This document shows positions 1 to 8,923 of a stretch of DNA of 64,000 bases, piece by piece. Origin of the DNA: Marinifilaceae bacterium (lineage in GTDB: Bacteria > Bacteroidota > Bacteroidia > Bacteroidales > Marinifilaceae); the NCBI GenBank assembly GCA_016936255.1, contig JAFGYE010000037.1, positions 1 to 64,000 of the forward strand, read 5' to 3'. Position 1 is the stretch's first letter; each line of letters begins with the position of its first letter. The translations under genes and the position numbers were made by a program. Under the pieces are notes generated by a model. That model did not search any database, was not told where the DNA came from, and was given only the letters and a program-made list of their open reading frames with translations.

Positions 1-82
1 AAAAAAGCCCACAACTCCCACCACCAAAAGGATTCACACGATTTAACGCAACTTTAATTTTTTGCCCGATTGGTAATACCCC
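1..82. other. Unassigned sequence at the left edge, next to a truncated regulator gene
   Basis: No gene can be recognised here. On the minus strand this stretch lies immediately after the premature stop of the truncated receiver gene, where the rest of a NarL-type regulator would be expected. None of the frames continues a receiver fold, so the sequence looks foreign to the regulator gene. It could be the end of an inserted element, but no terminal repeat can be proved because the window stops here. Confidence 0.3.
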
Positions 83-229
83 TTATATAATTTCCAATAA
101 ATTCAAAAACTCCTTACCATCTTCGGCTTCAGCAATAACATTAATGCCTTCCATATCTTCCAGAAGAAAACGCAGGCCCTTCCTAAATATTTTGTGATCA
201 TCAACAATGATAATTTTTTGCTCTTCCAT
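83..229 (-). pseudogene. Truncated response regulator (receiver N-terminus only)
   Basis: This short minus-strand reading frame encodes 48 residues that align with the first third of the intact regulator at 2857-3501. It has the acidic pair in IIIVDDHKIFRKGLRFLL and the GKEFL segment. A TAA stop then ends it before the phosphoacceptor Asp (expected near residue 56) and before any LuxR-type HTH. The start lies about 10 bases downstream of the second sensor kinase, the position a partner regulator should occupy. I infer that it is the broken partner of that kinase. A protein this short could not be phosphorylated or bind DNA. Whether the missing part survives left of the window cannot be seen. 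Confidence 0.75.
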
Positions 230-239
230 ATCCGAAGTT

Positions 240-2768
240 TTAAAGGTTTACGGTAACAACTGCCATCATACCACCGGTTTCAGGCGTACTTTGGATATTG
301 TGTGTTCCATTTAAGGAGCGAATTCGGCTCAGAATATTGTACAAGCCCATTCCTGATGTTTCGATACTAATCTCTTGTGGATTGAAACCTTTCCCATCGT
401 CAATATAAATAAGATTTAGGGAATTATTCTCTTTTGAAAGTGTAATTTGAATGTTACTGGCCCCGGCATGTTTAATGGTATTGTTGATTAGTTCTGTAAC
501 AACTCTGTATATCACCACTTCCACCTGCTGGTTTAACCTGCCTTCCAAATTTTTCGAATCCAATGTAATGTTGATTGATTTGGATAAGTTTATTTGGTTG
601 ATAAACGAGTGAATGGCATTTACCAGTCCAAAATCGTTTAAAACATGTGGGCTTAAATTGTTTGATATTTCTTTGATATTGACCAGGGTTTCGCTTACTA
701 TTTCCCGCGAAGCCGTAATCATTTTCTCATTTCGATCGCTTAATTTTGATTTTGCAAGGGCGGAAAGATACAAGTTAATACTGGACAGCAATGGACCAAT
801 AGAATCGTGAAGATCGGTAGCAAACCTCTTTCTCTCGTTTTCTTCTGTTTCAATAACGGCGTTTAATACTTTGCGTTCTGTTTCTTGTCTAACGCTGATA
901 TCACTAATTACTGCCAAGATTAATCTGCTGTCTGACAAATCAATTAAGCTGAAGTGAATCTCAACCGGGAAAGTTGTTTTATCTTTTCTTTGCTGAACCG
1001 ATTCCAGTTTTAAAGATGGGTTTTTAGGATTTAGCTTTTGCCAGTAGGAATGCAACTGATCCAATTCGAATTTGTGATCCAAAAGAGTCACATTGGAACC
1101 AATAATTTCATCGCGTGTATACCCCAGCATGGTAGTTGCCGCCAGGTTAACATCCATAATTTGTCCATCGAAATTAAGGATGATTATTTCATCGGCGGCT
1201 TGTTCTATTAAAGATCTCCATCTCTTTTCCGAAGCTTTAATCTTTTTTTCGGCTTCTTTTCTTTGTGTGATATCAATTAAAGTTCCAACCAAATTAATGG
1301 CTTGCTTTTGCGATTCGAAATTCATAATTTTTGCTTTCGCCTTCAGCCACATCCAGGTTTTGTTCTTTGCCTGAATCCGAAATTCCACAACAAAAAGATC
1401 ACTTTGGCCACTTTCCAGTTTTTTCCTTTCCGAAAGAAATACTTTTAAGTCATCCGGGTGAATTAGTCTTTCGACAAATTCGGGCGTGTTTTGAATCAAA
1501 TCAGAATTATAGCCTAGTTTTTCCCATATATTCTTGCTGATGTAGGTCGTTTTCATGGTGAAATTGTGTTCCCAAACACCATCAGAATTGGCATCAAGCA
1601 TTCTCAACAGCCTGTTCCTGCTGCTTTTCAACTCTTTATTTTTGGCTAGTAACCGACTTTCATTTCGTTGCCGTTTAATTTTTGTATAGGTAATAATAAG
1701 CAGTAATAGAATGATAAATGTAATTAGAATGATGAGGCTAAATTTGTGTTTCGATAAAAATGAGGGAGGCTGATTAATGATTAAACTGCTTTTTGGAAGC
1801 TGTTTTGCCTCAATCCCGAACCGTTTCATTTGATTGAAATCGAATTGAAAACTATTGTATCCTTCAGTTACAATTGGAATCGAATTTACATCAACACCAT
1901 CGATAATTTTAACAGCCAGTTCAGCGGCCAATTTCCCTTGTTTAAAACCACTTGTCAGCATACCGCCAACAATTCCTTCATTAAAATAAAATTCCCATGA
2001 GCTATAAATGGGCAGCTGGGTGGCTTCGCGGATTATTTCTATGTTTTCCTGATAAGAAATATAGTTTCCCTCCTTGTCCCGGCTAAAATTAATAAGAAGA
2101 ATAATATTGGAGTCATCAAGATTTTTCACCTTCTCTACCAAATCTTTAATGGAAAGATTCTCCAGAAATACTAGTTTGACATCTGTTTTTAATTCGGGCC
2201 AAAATGAGATGATGTGATTTCGGTTGATCACAGCCGATGTGGTGATATTATCGTTGATTACAACTAAATTTTTGGCTTTTGGATGCAGTTTAAGAGCCTG
2301 CTCAATAGTTTGCTTAAAATCGATGTATTCGGTAACTCCTGTAATATTAGCCATTCCTTCAATCAAACTGTTGTCAAATTGATCGATCGAACAGAAAATG
2401 ATGGGAATGTCCTTAAAGAATTCTTTTTGATAGTCGCGGGTAAAGTAAAGAGCGTTATTGTCTGAAGCAATAACTGCAGAGTAGGGGATTTCCTGATGTT
2501 TTAGGCGGTATAATTTTACAAACTCATCAAGGTATTCTTCATCATACCTTCGTTTGGTATCCATGTACTCAAACTGAATTTCGATATTTTCGTGTTGATT
2601 CAGAACAGATAGAATTCCTTTTGTGATGTTGTCTGTCCAATTCAACCCTTGATGGTAGGAATGGAGAATCAGTACTTTTTGTCTTCGGGCTGAAACATCC
2701 AGCGAGAGAGCCAGTAAGAGAGCAAGAACTAAGAAAATGCACTTGTATATTTTGAGGTGTAATTTCAT
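240..2768 (-). CDS. Sensor histidine kinase with periplasmic substrate-binding-like domain (copy 2)
   Basis: This is an 842-residue membrane sensor kinase. A signal peptide (residues 1-27) is followed by an ABC-transporter substrate-binding-like periplasmic domain (about 30-325, beginning VLILHSYHQGLNWTDN) and a transmembrane helix near 343-365. Two PAS/PAC modules (about 385-505 and 515-630) come next, then a HisKA_3 dimerisation domain with His654 in the motif LHDSIGPLLSSI and an HATPase_c domain with DDGKGFN and GMGLYN boxes. By family it should autophosphorylate and pass phosphate to a NarL/LuxR-type regulator. It is a paralogue of the kinase at 3513-6257 but lacks that protein's roughly 70-residue coiled linker. 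It lies 88 bases after an intact regulator gene, and its own downstream regulator is truncated. The ligand is unknown. Confidence 0.93.
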   Translation of the reverse strand: MKLHLKIYKCIFLVLALLLALSLDVSARRQKVLILHSYHQGLNWTDNITKGILSVLNQHENIEIQFEYMDTKRRYDEEYLDEFVKLYRLKHQEIPYSAVIASDNNALYFTRDYQKEFFKDIPIIFCSIDQFDNSLIEGMANITGVTEYIDFKQTIEQALKLHPKAKNLVVINDNITTSAVINRNHIISFWPELKTDVKLVFLENLSIKDLVEKVKNLDDSNIILLINFSRDKEGNYISYQENIEIIREATQLPIYSSWEFYFNEGIVGGMLTSGFKQGKLAAELAVKIIDGVDVNSIPIVTEGYNSFQFDFNQMKRFGIEAKQLPKSSLIINQPPSFLSKHKFSLIILITFIILLLLIITYTKIKRQRNESRLLAKNKELKSSRNRLLRMLDANSDGVWEHNFTMKTTYISKNIWEKLGYNSDLIQNTPEFVERLIHPDDLKVFLSERKKLESGQSDLFVVEFRIQAKNKTWMWLKAKAKIMNFESQKQAINLVGTLIDITQRKEAEKKIKASEKRWRSLIEQAADEIIILNFDGQIMDVNLAATTMLGYTRDEIIGSNVTLLDHKFELDQLHSYWQKLNPKNPSLKLESVQQRKDKTTFPVEIHFSLIDLSDSRLILAVISDISVRQETERKVLNAVIETEENERKRFATDLHDSIGPLLSSINLYLSALAKSKLSDRNEKMITASREIVSETLVNIKEISNNLSPHVLNDFGLVNAIHSFINQINLSKSINITLDSKNLEGRLNQQVEVVIYRVVTELINNTIKHAGASNIQITLSKENNSLNLIYIDDGKGFNPQEISIETSGMGLYNILSRIRSLNGTHNIQSTPETGGMMAVVTVNL

Positions 2769-2856
2769 TCTAATTGGTTATTCTGCAATAAAGTATTTGT
2801 CTTCAATTAAGTACAAAATGCAAATTAATAAGTAGAATAACAAGACAGTCTGTACC

Positions 2857-3501
2857 TTACTCAATTTCAATAATTCTGTTTTTTACTGCATACATTACCA
2901 AGGAAGTTGAATTTTTACATGCCGTTTTGCTTAGTAAATTAGACCGGTGGCGGTCAACCGTTCTTTGGCTGATGAATAATTCCTCTGCAATTTCGGCATT
3001 GCTGTAGCCATCACATATCAGTTTTAAAACTTCCAATTCCCGTTGTGATAATTTTACAGTTTCGGTTCTTAATTTGTGCAGTCTTTTTTGATCCAGAATA
3101 TCAACCAAAAGTTCCTGAGAGAAGTAACTTTTTCCGGCCATTACTGCTTCCAGTGCTGAGATCAGTTCATCTGCATCCGAATTTTTAAGCAGAAAACCTT
3201 TAACCCCGGCATCTAACATTTGATCGTAGTATTCTTCTTCTCCGTGCATAGACAGAACAATTATTTTCATGTCAGGAAATTTCTCGAGAGCTTTTCGTGT
3301 GGCTTCAATTCCATTCATTTCGGGCATGTTAATGTCCATTAAGGCAATATCAATTTGAATATTATCAGCCATTTCGAGAAATTCTTTTCCGTTCGAGGCT
3401 TCCCCTACAATGTTAATATTAGGAACATTATTTAATAGAAACCGCAATCCACTTCTAAACATTTTGTGGTCATCCACAATCATTACCCTGTACTCATTCA
3501 T
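2857..3501 (-). CDS. NarL/FixJ-family response regulator
   Basis: This 214-residue two-domain regulator has an N-terminal receiver (about 4-120) with the acidic pair in MIVDDHKMF, the phosphoacceptor Asp56 in LMDINMP and a conserved Lys in GFLLKNSD. The C-terminal LuxR-type HTH (about 148-205) carries LSQRELEVLKLICDGYSNAE and the recognition segment SQRTVDRHRSNLL. It starts 11 bases after the stop of the HisKA_3 kinase at 3513-6257, so the two form one transcription unit and almost certainly a cognate pair. It may also serve the kinase at 240-2768, whose own regulator is broken. Target genes are not evident. Confidence 0.95.
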   Translation of the reverse strand: MNEYRVMIVDDHKMFRSGLRFLLNNVPNINIVGEASNGKEFLEMADNIQIDIALMDINMPEMNGIEATRKALEKFPDMKIIVLSMHGEEEYYDQMLDAGVKGFLLKNSDADELISALEAVMAGKSYFSQELLVDILDQKRLHKLRTETVKLSQRELEVLKLICDGYSNAEIAEELFISQRTVDRHRSNLLSKTACKNSTSLVMYAVKNRIIEIE

Positions 3502-3512
3502 ACTCTTTAAAA

Positions 3513-6257
3513 TTACAGATTAATCTCTACAACTGCCATCATTCCACCACGTTTTGGGTGGCTGTTTATTTTGTGCGAACCGTTTAACGATTTTATTCTG
3601 CTAAATACATTATACAAGCCCATTCCCGTTGATGTTCCGGCATTAATTTCCTTGGCATCAAAACCAATTCCGTCGTCAATATAGATAAGAGAAACTAAAT
3701 TTTCATCTCTTGACAAGTTTATTTCAATATTTGCAGCTTGTGCGTGTTTAATTGTATTGTTAATTAATTCGCTTACCACCCTAAAAATTACAACTTCAAC
3801 CTGATGGTTGATTCTCTTTTCCATATTTTCAGCAAAAAAACTAATGCTGATGGCCTGCGATAAATTGATTTTATTGGTGAAAGAACGAATGGCTTTTTCC
3901 AAGCCGAAATCGTTCAAAATATGCGGGCTCAGGTTGTTCGAAATTTCTTTGATGCTTACCAAAGCTTCATTTACTGCTTCAACAGAAGCTTTTATAATGT
4001 TCTTTTTCTCAACTTCCGATTCAAATTTATCTATGGATGAGAGATATAAGTTAATACTGGAAAGCAGCGGACCAATTGAATCATGCAAATCGGTAGCGAA
4101 TCTTTTTCGTTCACTTTCTTCTGTGTTGATTACTGCATTTAGAATTTTCCGTTCGGTTTTCTGGCGTTCACTAATATCATTTACCAGAGATAAAATCAGT
4201 TTACTATCTTCCAGTTCAATTAAGCTTAAGTGAATTTCGACAGGAAAGCTGCTGCCGTCTTTTCTTTTTTGCACCGACTCAAAAGAAAGAGAAGGGTAGG
4301 AAGCATTTAATTTTCTCCAATAAGTATGAAGTTCCGAACTGCTGTGTCTGGAATCTATTTCGCTGTAATTTAGGGTCAGAATTTCATCCGCAGAATAACC
4401 CAGCCAATTGCATGCCGCCGAATTGGCATCCAGAATATTGCCGTCAGTATTGTAAATTAGTATTCCATCGGAGGCCTGTTCAATTAAGGAACGCCATCTT
4501 TTTTCCGAGACTCTCAACTTTCGTTCTTCGCTTTTTATTGTTTCTTCGGCTTCTTTTCGTTGGGTGATATTAATTAGTGTACCAACAATGTTTAAAGGTT
4601 TTCCATTTTGGTCATAATCAAGAATTTGTCCTTTTGCTTTGAACCACATCCAGTGTTTTGTGCTTGTAAAAATTCTGAATTCGACAATAAACAACGCGCT
4701 ATAGCCCAATTTGTTTTGCCGGTGTTTTTGTTTGATGATGATTAAATCCTCCGGATGAATAATTTTACAGAGAAGATCTTTTGTGTTTGAAATCGTTACA
4801 GATTTATAGCCTAATTTATCCCATATGATCTTGCTAATATAGGTTTGATCGTTTGCGAAATTATGCTCCCAAACACCATCTGAATTTGCATCCAGCATTC
4901 GAAGAAGCCTGTCCCGGCTGCTTTTAAGTTCCAGATTTGCTTCTTCTAAATTTTCAGTACGTACTTTAACAAGTTCCAAAAGATTGTGCCGGTGATCTTC
5001 CAGCTCCTTATTTTGTTTGATAATTTGTTCGGTTTGTAATTCCAGTTTTTCGTTGGCAAACACAACTTCTTTTGTTCTGTCGGCTACCCTTCGGTCCAAT
5101 TCTTCATTTTCCTGAATCAGTTTTTTCTCATTTTGCTCCCTTTTCAATTTCGAGTACCTTAAGATAATTGCAATGATTAAACCGAATATAATTATTACAA
5201 ATAGTGATGTTTGGTATTGGGGAACAATAGGAGGCGGTTGGTTGCTGATGAAACTACCTTTGGGAAGTTGTTTAGGGAGAATTCCAAAACGTTTCATTTG
5301 TTCGAAATCGAATTTGAAATTGTTGTATCCGGAGTGAATAACCGGAATTTTATTGATCTCTTTCCCATGCAATACCTTAAGAGCAATTTTAGCAGCTAAT
5401 TCTCCTTCTTTATATCCACTTGTGAGCATCCCTCCAACAATACCCTCGTTAAAATAGAATTCCCAACTACTATAGATTGGTAATTTTGTTGCCTTTCGTA
5501 TAATTTCAATATTTTCCTGATAGGAGATAAAATTTCCTTCTTTATCGCGGCTAAAATTCAGAAGGTAAATAATGCTGTTGGGATCAAGGTTTCTCACCTG
5601 ATCAACCAGTTCATCAATGAGTAAATTCTCCAAAAAAATAAGTTCAACATCGGTATGTAAGTCAGGCCAAAAAGATTTGATATTATTTCTGTTCAAGATT
5701 GCTGATTGGGTCTGATTGTCGTTAATCACAACCAATTTTGTTGCTTTAGGATGCAAACGCAAGGCTGCTTCAATCGTTTTTCGGGAGTCAATTTCTTCGG
5801 TAACACCAGAAACTTGTTCAATTCCTTTCACTAACTGATCGGAGAATTGATTAATAGAACAAAAAATTATTGGTGTGTTTTTAAAGAAATTGGTATAGTA
5901 ATCCCTTACAAAATCCAATGCATTGTTGTCAGAAACAATGATGGCATCAAATTTATTTTTTAGGTGTTTGAGACCATAAAGATTAGCGAATTCTTTCAGA
6001 TATTCGGGATTTGAATTCCGCTTTGTGTCCATGTATTCAAACATCAGCTCAACATTGTCTTCACGACCCAAAACAGACTGTATTCCTGCACTTACATTAT
6101 CGGTCCAATTCAATCCCTGATGGTAGGAATGCAGAATAAGTACTCTTTGTTTTCTTGCAGAAGCTTGAAATGCAAAAAGGAAAATGAAGAAAATCAGAAG
6201 GAGAGTCTTCCAATAAATGTTACTTATATTACTCATATTCTGTTTATACTTCTCCAT
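3513..6257 (-). CDS. Sensor histidine kinase with periplasmic substrate-binding-like domain (copy 1)
   Basis: This 914-residue kinase has the same plan as the copy at 240-2768. A signal segment (to about residue 34) precedes a substrate-binding-like sensor domain (about 36-330, VLILHSYHQGLNWTDN) and a transmembrane helix near 345-365. A Glu/Lys/Leu-rich coiled-coil linker (about 375-465) follows, then two PAS modules, HisKA_3 with His725 in LHDSIGPLLSSI, and HATPase_c with DDGIGFD and GMGLYN. The linker is the main difference from the paralogue and accounts for the 72-residue size difference. The next gene is the intact response regulator. The substrate-binding-like input suggests sensing of a small periplasmic solute; the ligand is not predictable. 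A shorter start at Met8 (MSNISN...) is possible. Confidence 0.93.
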   Translation of the reverse strand: MEKYKQNMSNISNIYWKTLLLIFFIFLFAFQASARKQRVLILHSYHQGLNWTDNVSAGIQSVLGREDNVELMFEYMDTKRNSNPEYLKEFANLYGLKHLKNKFDAIIVSDNNALDFVRDYYTNFFKNTPIIFCSINQFSDQLVKGIEQVSGVTEEIDSRKTIEAALRLHPKATKLVVINDNQTQSAILNRNNIKSFWPDLHTDVELIFLENLLIDELVDQVRNLDPNSIIYLLNFSRDKEGNFISYQENIEIIRKATKLPIYSSWEFYFNEGIVGGMLTSGYKEGELAAKIALKVLHGKEINKIPVIHSGYNNFKFDFEQMKRFGILPKQLPKGSFISNQPPPIVPQYQTSLFVIIIFGLIIAIILRYSKLKREQNEKKLIQENEELDRRVADRTKEVVFANEKLELQTEQIIKQNKELEDHRHNLLELVKVRTENLEEANLELKSSRDRLLRMLDANSDGVWEHNFANDQTYISKIIWDKLGYKSVTISNTKDLLCKIIHPEDLIIIKQKHRQNKLGYSALFIVEFRIFTSTKHWMWFKAKGQILDYDQNGKPLNIVGTLINITQRKEAEETIKSEERKLRVSEKRWRSLIEQASDGILIYNTDGNILDANSAACNWLGYSADEILTLNYSEIDSRHSSSELHTYWRKLNASYPSLSFESVQKRKDGSSFPVEIHLSLIELEDSKLILSLVNDISERQKTERKILNAVINTEESERKRFATDLHDSIGPLLSSINLYLSSIDKFESEVEKKNIIKASVEAVNEALVSIKEISNNLSPHILNDFGLEKAIRSFTNKINLSQAISISFFAENMEKRINHQVEVVIFRVVSELINNTIKHAQAANIEINLSRDENLVSLIYIDDGIGFDAKEINAGTSTGMGLYNVFSRIKSLNGSHKINSHPKRGGMMAVVEINL

Positions 6258-6393
6258 CGTAAAATGGTTATATCAGGTCGATTCCAAAGGATGGGTAAGA
6301 TACAAAGGCTAAAGATGATATGCTATGTTGTAAAATACCCAATTTGGGCACCTTTATGGTTTCGGATTTTCAGATTTATTGCCTGAAATATAT

Positions 6394-6834
6394 CTATTTA
6401 ATGTTCTGTGTTAGAACAGCTTCTCCGTTTAGGATTTTTTTTGCAAGACTTTGTATGGTACGTTCTTTTACGAGAACAGTATAATTTTTTCGCAATTCTG
6501 AGAAATCATCATGCAAAGGGCATTTGTTTTCATAGTCGCAGCTTTTAAAACCAAAGCTACAGCTGATAAAAGATTTTTCTCCATCAATTGCTGTAATAAT
6601 TTTATAGAGTTGAAGGTCTTCATTCTCCTTATCAAAGAAAAACCCGCCATTTCTTCCTTTCAAACTTTTTATTAGATCGAAGCGGGTTAGTACCTGCAAT
6701 ATTTTTGCAGTGAAGTGTTCAGGCGATTCTATATTTTCGGCTATTTCCTTAAATCCCGGACGTTTTTCTTTCCAGTTTTGCAACTGGATATAAACCAGTG
6801 CACGAATCGCATATTCGGCAGTCTTTGAGAGCAT
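6394..6834 (-). CDS. Rrf2-family transcriptional regulator with three conserved cysteines
   Basis: This 146-residue protein begins MLSKTAEYAIRALVYI, the typical Rrf2 start, followed by a winged HTH (about 25-68) with the wing GRNGGFFF. Cys92, Cys99 and Cys105 (C-x6-C-x5-C) match the cluster-binding region of IscR/NsrR-type members, so an Fe-S cofactor responsive to oxygen, NO or iron is likely; that part is inference. It stands alone, 136 bases upstream of the sensor kinase operon in the same orientation, and could be co-transcribed with it or regulate it. No isc or suf genes are nearby. A near-palindrome of GACTT/AAGTC arms lies upstream (about 6870-6900), but the operator assignment is weak. 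Confidence 0.9.
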   Translation of the reverse strand: MLSKTAEYAIRALVYIQLQNWKEKRPGFKEIAENIESPEHFTAKILQVLTRFDLIKSLKGRNGGFFFDKENEDLQLYKIITAIDGEKSFISCSFGFKSCDYENKCPLHDDFSELRKNYTVLVKERTIQSLAKKILNGEAVLTQNIK

Positions 6835-7014
6835 AAATATTCTGAATTATTAGTACTTGTTGTATTTCGACTTGAACCGTACTTAATAATTGAAGTCAAA
6901 ATCCAGAAAAAGACAAAGGGGTCTTTTAGTCGCTAAATTAGATTAATATTTTAACAATTACAAAAGGGAGGAAATAAGGGGAATGGGATTACAGAAGGTG
7001 TTTTGAGAGGGAAC

Positions 7015-7050
7015 AAAAGAGGCAAAATCAATTTTGATTCTGCCTCTTTT
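7015..7050 (-). terminator. Hairpin, likely terminator of the M49-like peptidase gene
   Basis: A 16-bp stem (AAAAGAGGCAAAATCA with TGATTCTGCCTCTTTT, one mismatch, four-base loop) lies 55 bases past the stop of the minus-strand peptidase gene. The T run on the minus strand is only four bases. The run on the plus strand is longer, but no plus-strand gene precedes it. Confidence 0.6.
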
Positions 7051-7104
7051 TTCTATTTTTTAGCTGTAAATAGCTTCAGCACTAATTTCCTGGTTCTGAT
7101 TTAT

Positions 7105-8745
7105 TTACAGGCCCAATACTTTAGCACCTTGCTTAAACACAACATCTTTTGGAATACCGGCATTGTTTACACGATCTAAATCTTTCTGAAGATCTTCACG
7201 AATAAAGCCTCTTTCAGCAATCATTTGCTGTGCAGCTTCATAGTTTCCATCGCCCTGAACAATTAGAATTTGTTTTCCCAATTCATTCATAGCGGCTTTC
7301 ATTTTCCCAAAATCAACTTTGTAAGTTCCTGTTTCTGCATTTCTTGTAAAGGCACCTTGTTCTTCGAAGAAATAGAAACGGATCATATTTGCTTTTCCGT
7401 GAGCACTGGCAGCACCAAAACGTACCGATCGGAAAATGCCAGCCATAAAAGTAACGTAATTATCCATCAGCTTGTCAGCATCCAGTTCGCCCCACTCAGC
7501 CATTTGTGTAATCATATACAAACCAAGAATATCTGCTTTTCCTTCTTCAATAGAAGTATAAGTATCTTTTAATGCCTTACGTACGCTTTCCTGATCTTTT
7601 AAAGTGTATTTAATACCCAAACCGTGAGCCACTTCGTGAAACATCACATTTTCGAAGAAAGCATCAAAGGTTACGTTTTTACGTTGACTTTCGTCCATTA
7701 ATAAATCTGAAATAGGAACTAGAATCTTATCGAATTTAGCTTTCATTGCATTTTTCAACTGCAATTTTCTTGATCCTTTTTGAGCGTGAACACGAGGATC
7801 GTTTGGCAGGTTAATAGCAATGTTCTTGCTGCCCGCATTGCAATCGCCCGCATAGTAGATTACGTCATAAACATTCATATCCGCATTAGCATTCGCTTTT
7901 TCTGCTTTGTACTCGGCAGGAACAGGAAGTCCCTCCTGCAGGCGAGGTAGTAAAGAAGCGAATTTTGACAATTTTTCGCTCCAGACTTTGTCTTTCACCA
8001 AAATCTGACCAGAGTGCGAAGCTTTGTATCCGTAAAGGGCATCTTCGTATGTTTCGATAGGACCAACAACAAAATCGATTGTGTTGGTTTTCATATCCAT
8101 CCAAGCCAAATCAGAAGCCAGGTAATCATCTGTTAAAAGAGCTGTTGAACGCAGCTCAAGATATTTTTTCAGACCAGCATCTTCAGCTAATTCTGAGGCT
8201 TTTAGTAACAAATCAGCAGCTTTTTCAATTTGTTCCTGATACGCAATATGATAGGGAACCACTTTAAGGTCACCATTTTCGTCGCGCTCAATTTTTGTGT
8301 ACCAATCAGTTTTCAATTCATCTTCGATGGCATCAAATTCTTCTGGAGTCATGTCGCCTGGATAAAAGTTTGCACCTTTAGGTTTTGCTCCAAATCCATC
8401 AATGAAAGGAAGGTTATTGTTTAGACGATCCCAAGGGCCGTAATTTATTTTTGAATAAGCAATGGCAGCAGGATCGGTAAGCGTTCCTAAAAATTCTGCT
8501 TTGTCTCCAATTGCGTCTTTCCAGAATAACTCTTCCATAATATCAGCAGCGTCCATTAAAATTGGAAGCATTTGTTTTTCGTTTTCGGTCAGTTTACTGA
8601 TGTCTGTTGTTAGTTCAAATTCAGCGTACTGATCTACTAATTTTTGTATTGGAGAAACCTCAGCTTGTTTGGTTGGTTTTTCATTACAAGCCACAAAGCC
8701 TAAACTCAAGGCCAGCAACAATGTAATTGAAGCAATTTTTTTCAT
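7105..8745 (-). CDS. Dipeptidyl-peptidase III-like (M49 family) lipoprotein metallopeptidase
   Basis: This 546-residue protein has a lipoprotein signal (lipobox ending FVAC, Cys20), so it should be anchored to an envelope membrane. The zinc site is visible as His370-Glu371-Val-Ala-His374, followed 26 residues later by Glu400/Glu401 in EEGKAD, the M49-type third-ligand motif. Classical DPP III has a six-residue HExxGH motif. Here the motif is the five-residue HEVAH, a variant I recall from some bacterial DPP III enzymes. The predicted activity is removal of dipeptides from oligopeptide N-termini. It is divergent from a papain-fold PepC-like peptidase gene, suggesting a role in peptide use. It could also be annotated simply as a zinc-dependent hydrolase. 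Confidence 0.85.
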   Translation of the reverse strand: MKKIASITLLLALSLGFVACNEKPTKQAEVSPIQKLVDQYAEFELTTDISKLTENEKQMLPILMDAADIMEELFWKDAIGDKAEFLGTLTDPAAIAYSKINYGPWDRLNNNLPFIDGFGAKPKGANFYPGDMTPEEFDAIEDELKTDWYTKIERDENGDLKVVPYHIAYQEQIEKAADLLLKASELAEDAGLKKYLELRSTALLTDDYLASDLAWMDMKTNTIDFVVGPIETYEDALYGYKASHSGQILVKDKVWSEKLSKFASLLPRLQEGLPVPAEYKAEKANANADMNVYDVIYYAGDCNAGSKNIAINLPNDPRVHAQKGSRKLQLKNAMKAKFDKILVPISDLLMDESQRKNVTFDAFFENVMFHEVAHGLGIKYTLKDQESVRKALKDTYTSIEEGKADILGLYMITQMAEWGELDADKLMDNYVTFMAGIFRSVRFGAASAHGKANMIRFYFFEEQGAFTRNAETGTYKVDFGKMKAAMNELGKQILIVQGDGNYEAAQQMIAERGFIREDLQKDLDRVNNAGIPKDVVFKQGAKVLGL

Positions 8746-8923
8746 TTGAGTATGTAATTTAAGTTAGAAAATGTTGTTTGGTTTTGATTTGTTCAACAAT
8801 AAAATTGAAGAATTATTTTTTACATTGCAAGATCTTCTGTCAGTAATCAAAAATACGGCAAAGAATTGTTTTATCAAGATTTACCTTGCATTAATTAACT
8901 TAAACAAGCTAACAATTATAAAA

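Noticed and set aside
1-82. Calling the left-edge sequence an insertion sequence end
   Set aside because: No inverted repeat, transposase or target duplication can be seen within the window, so it is reported only as unassigned.
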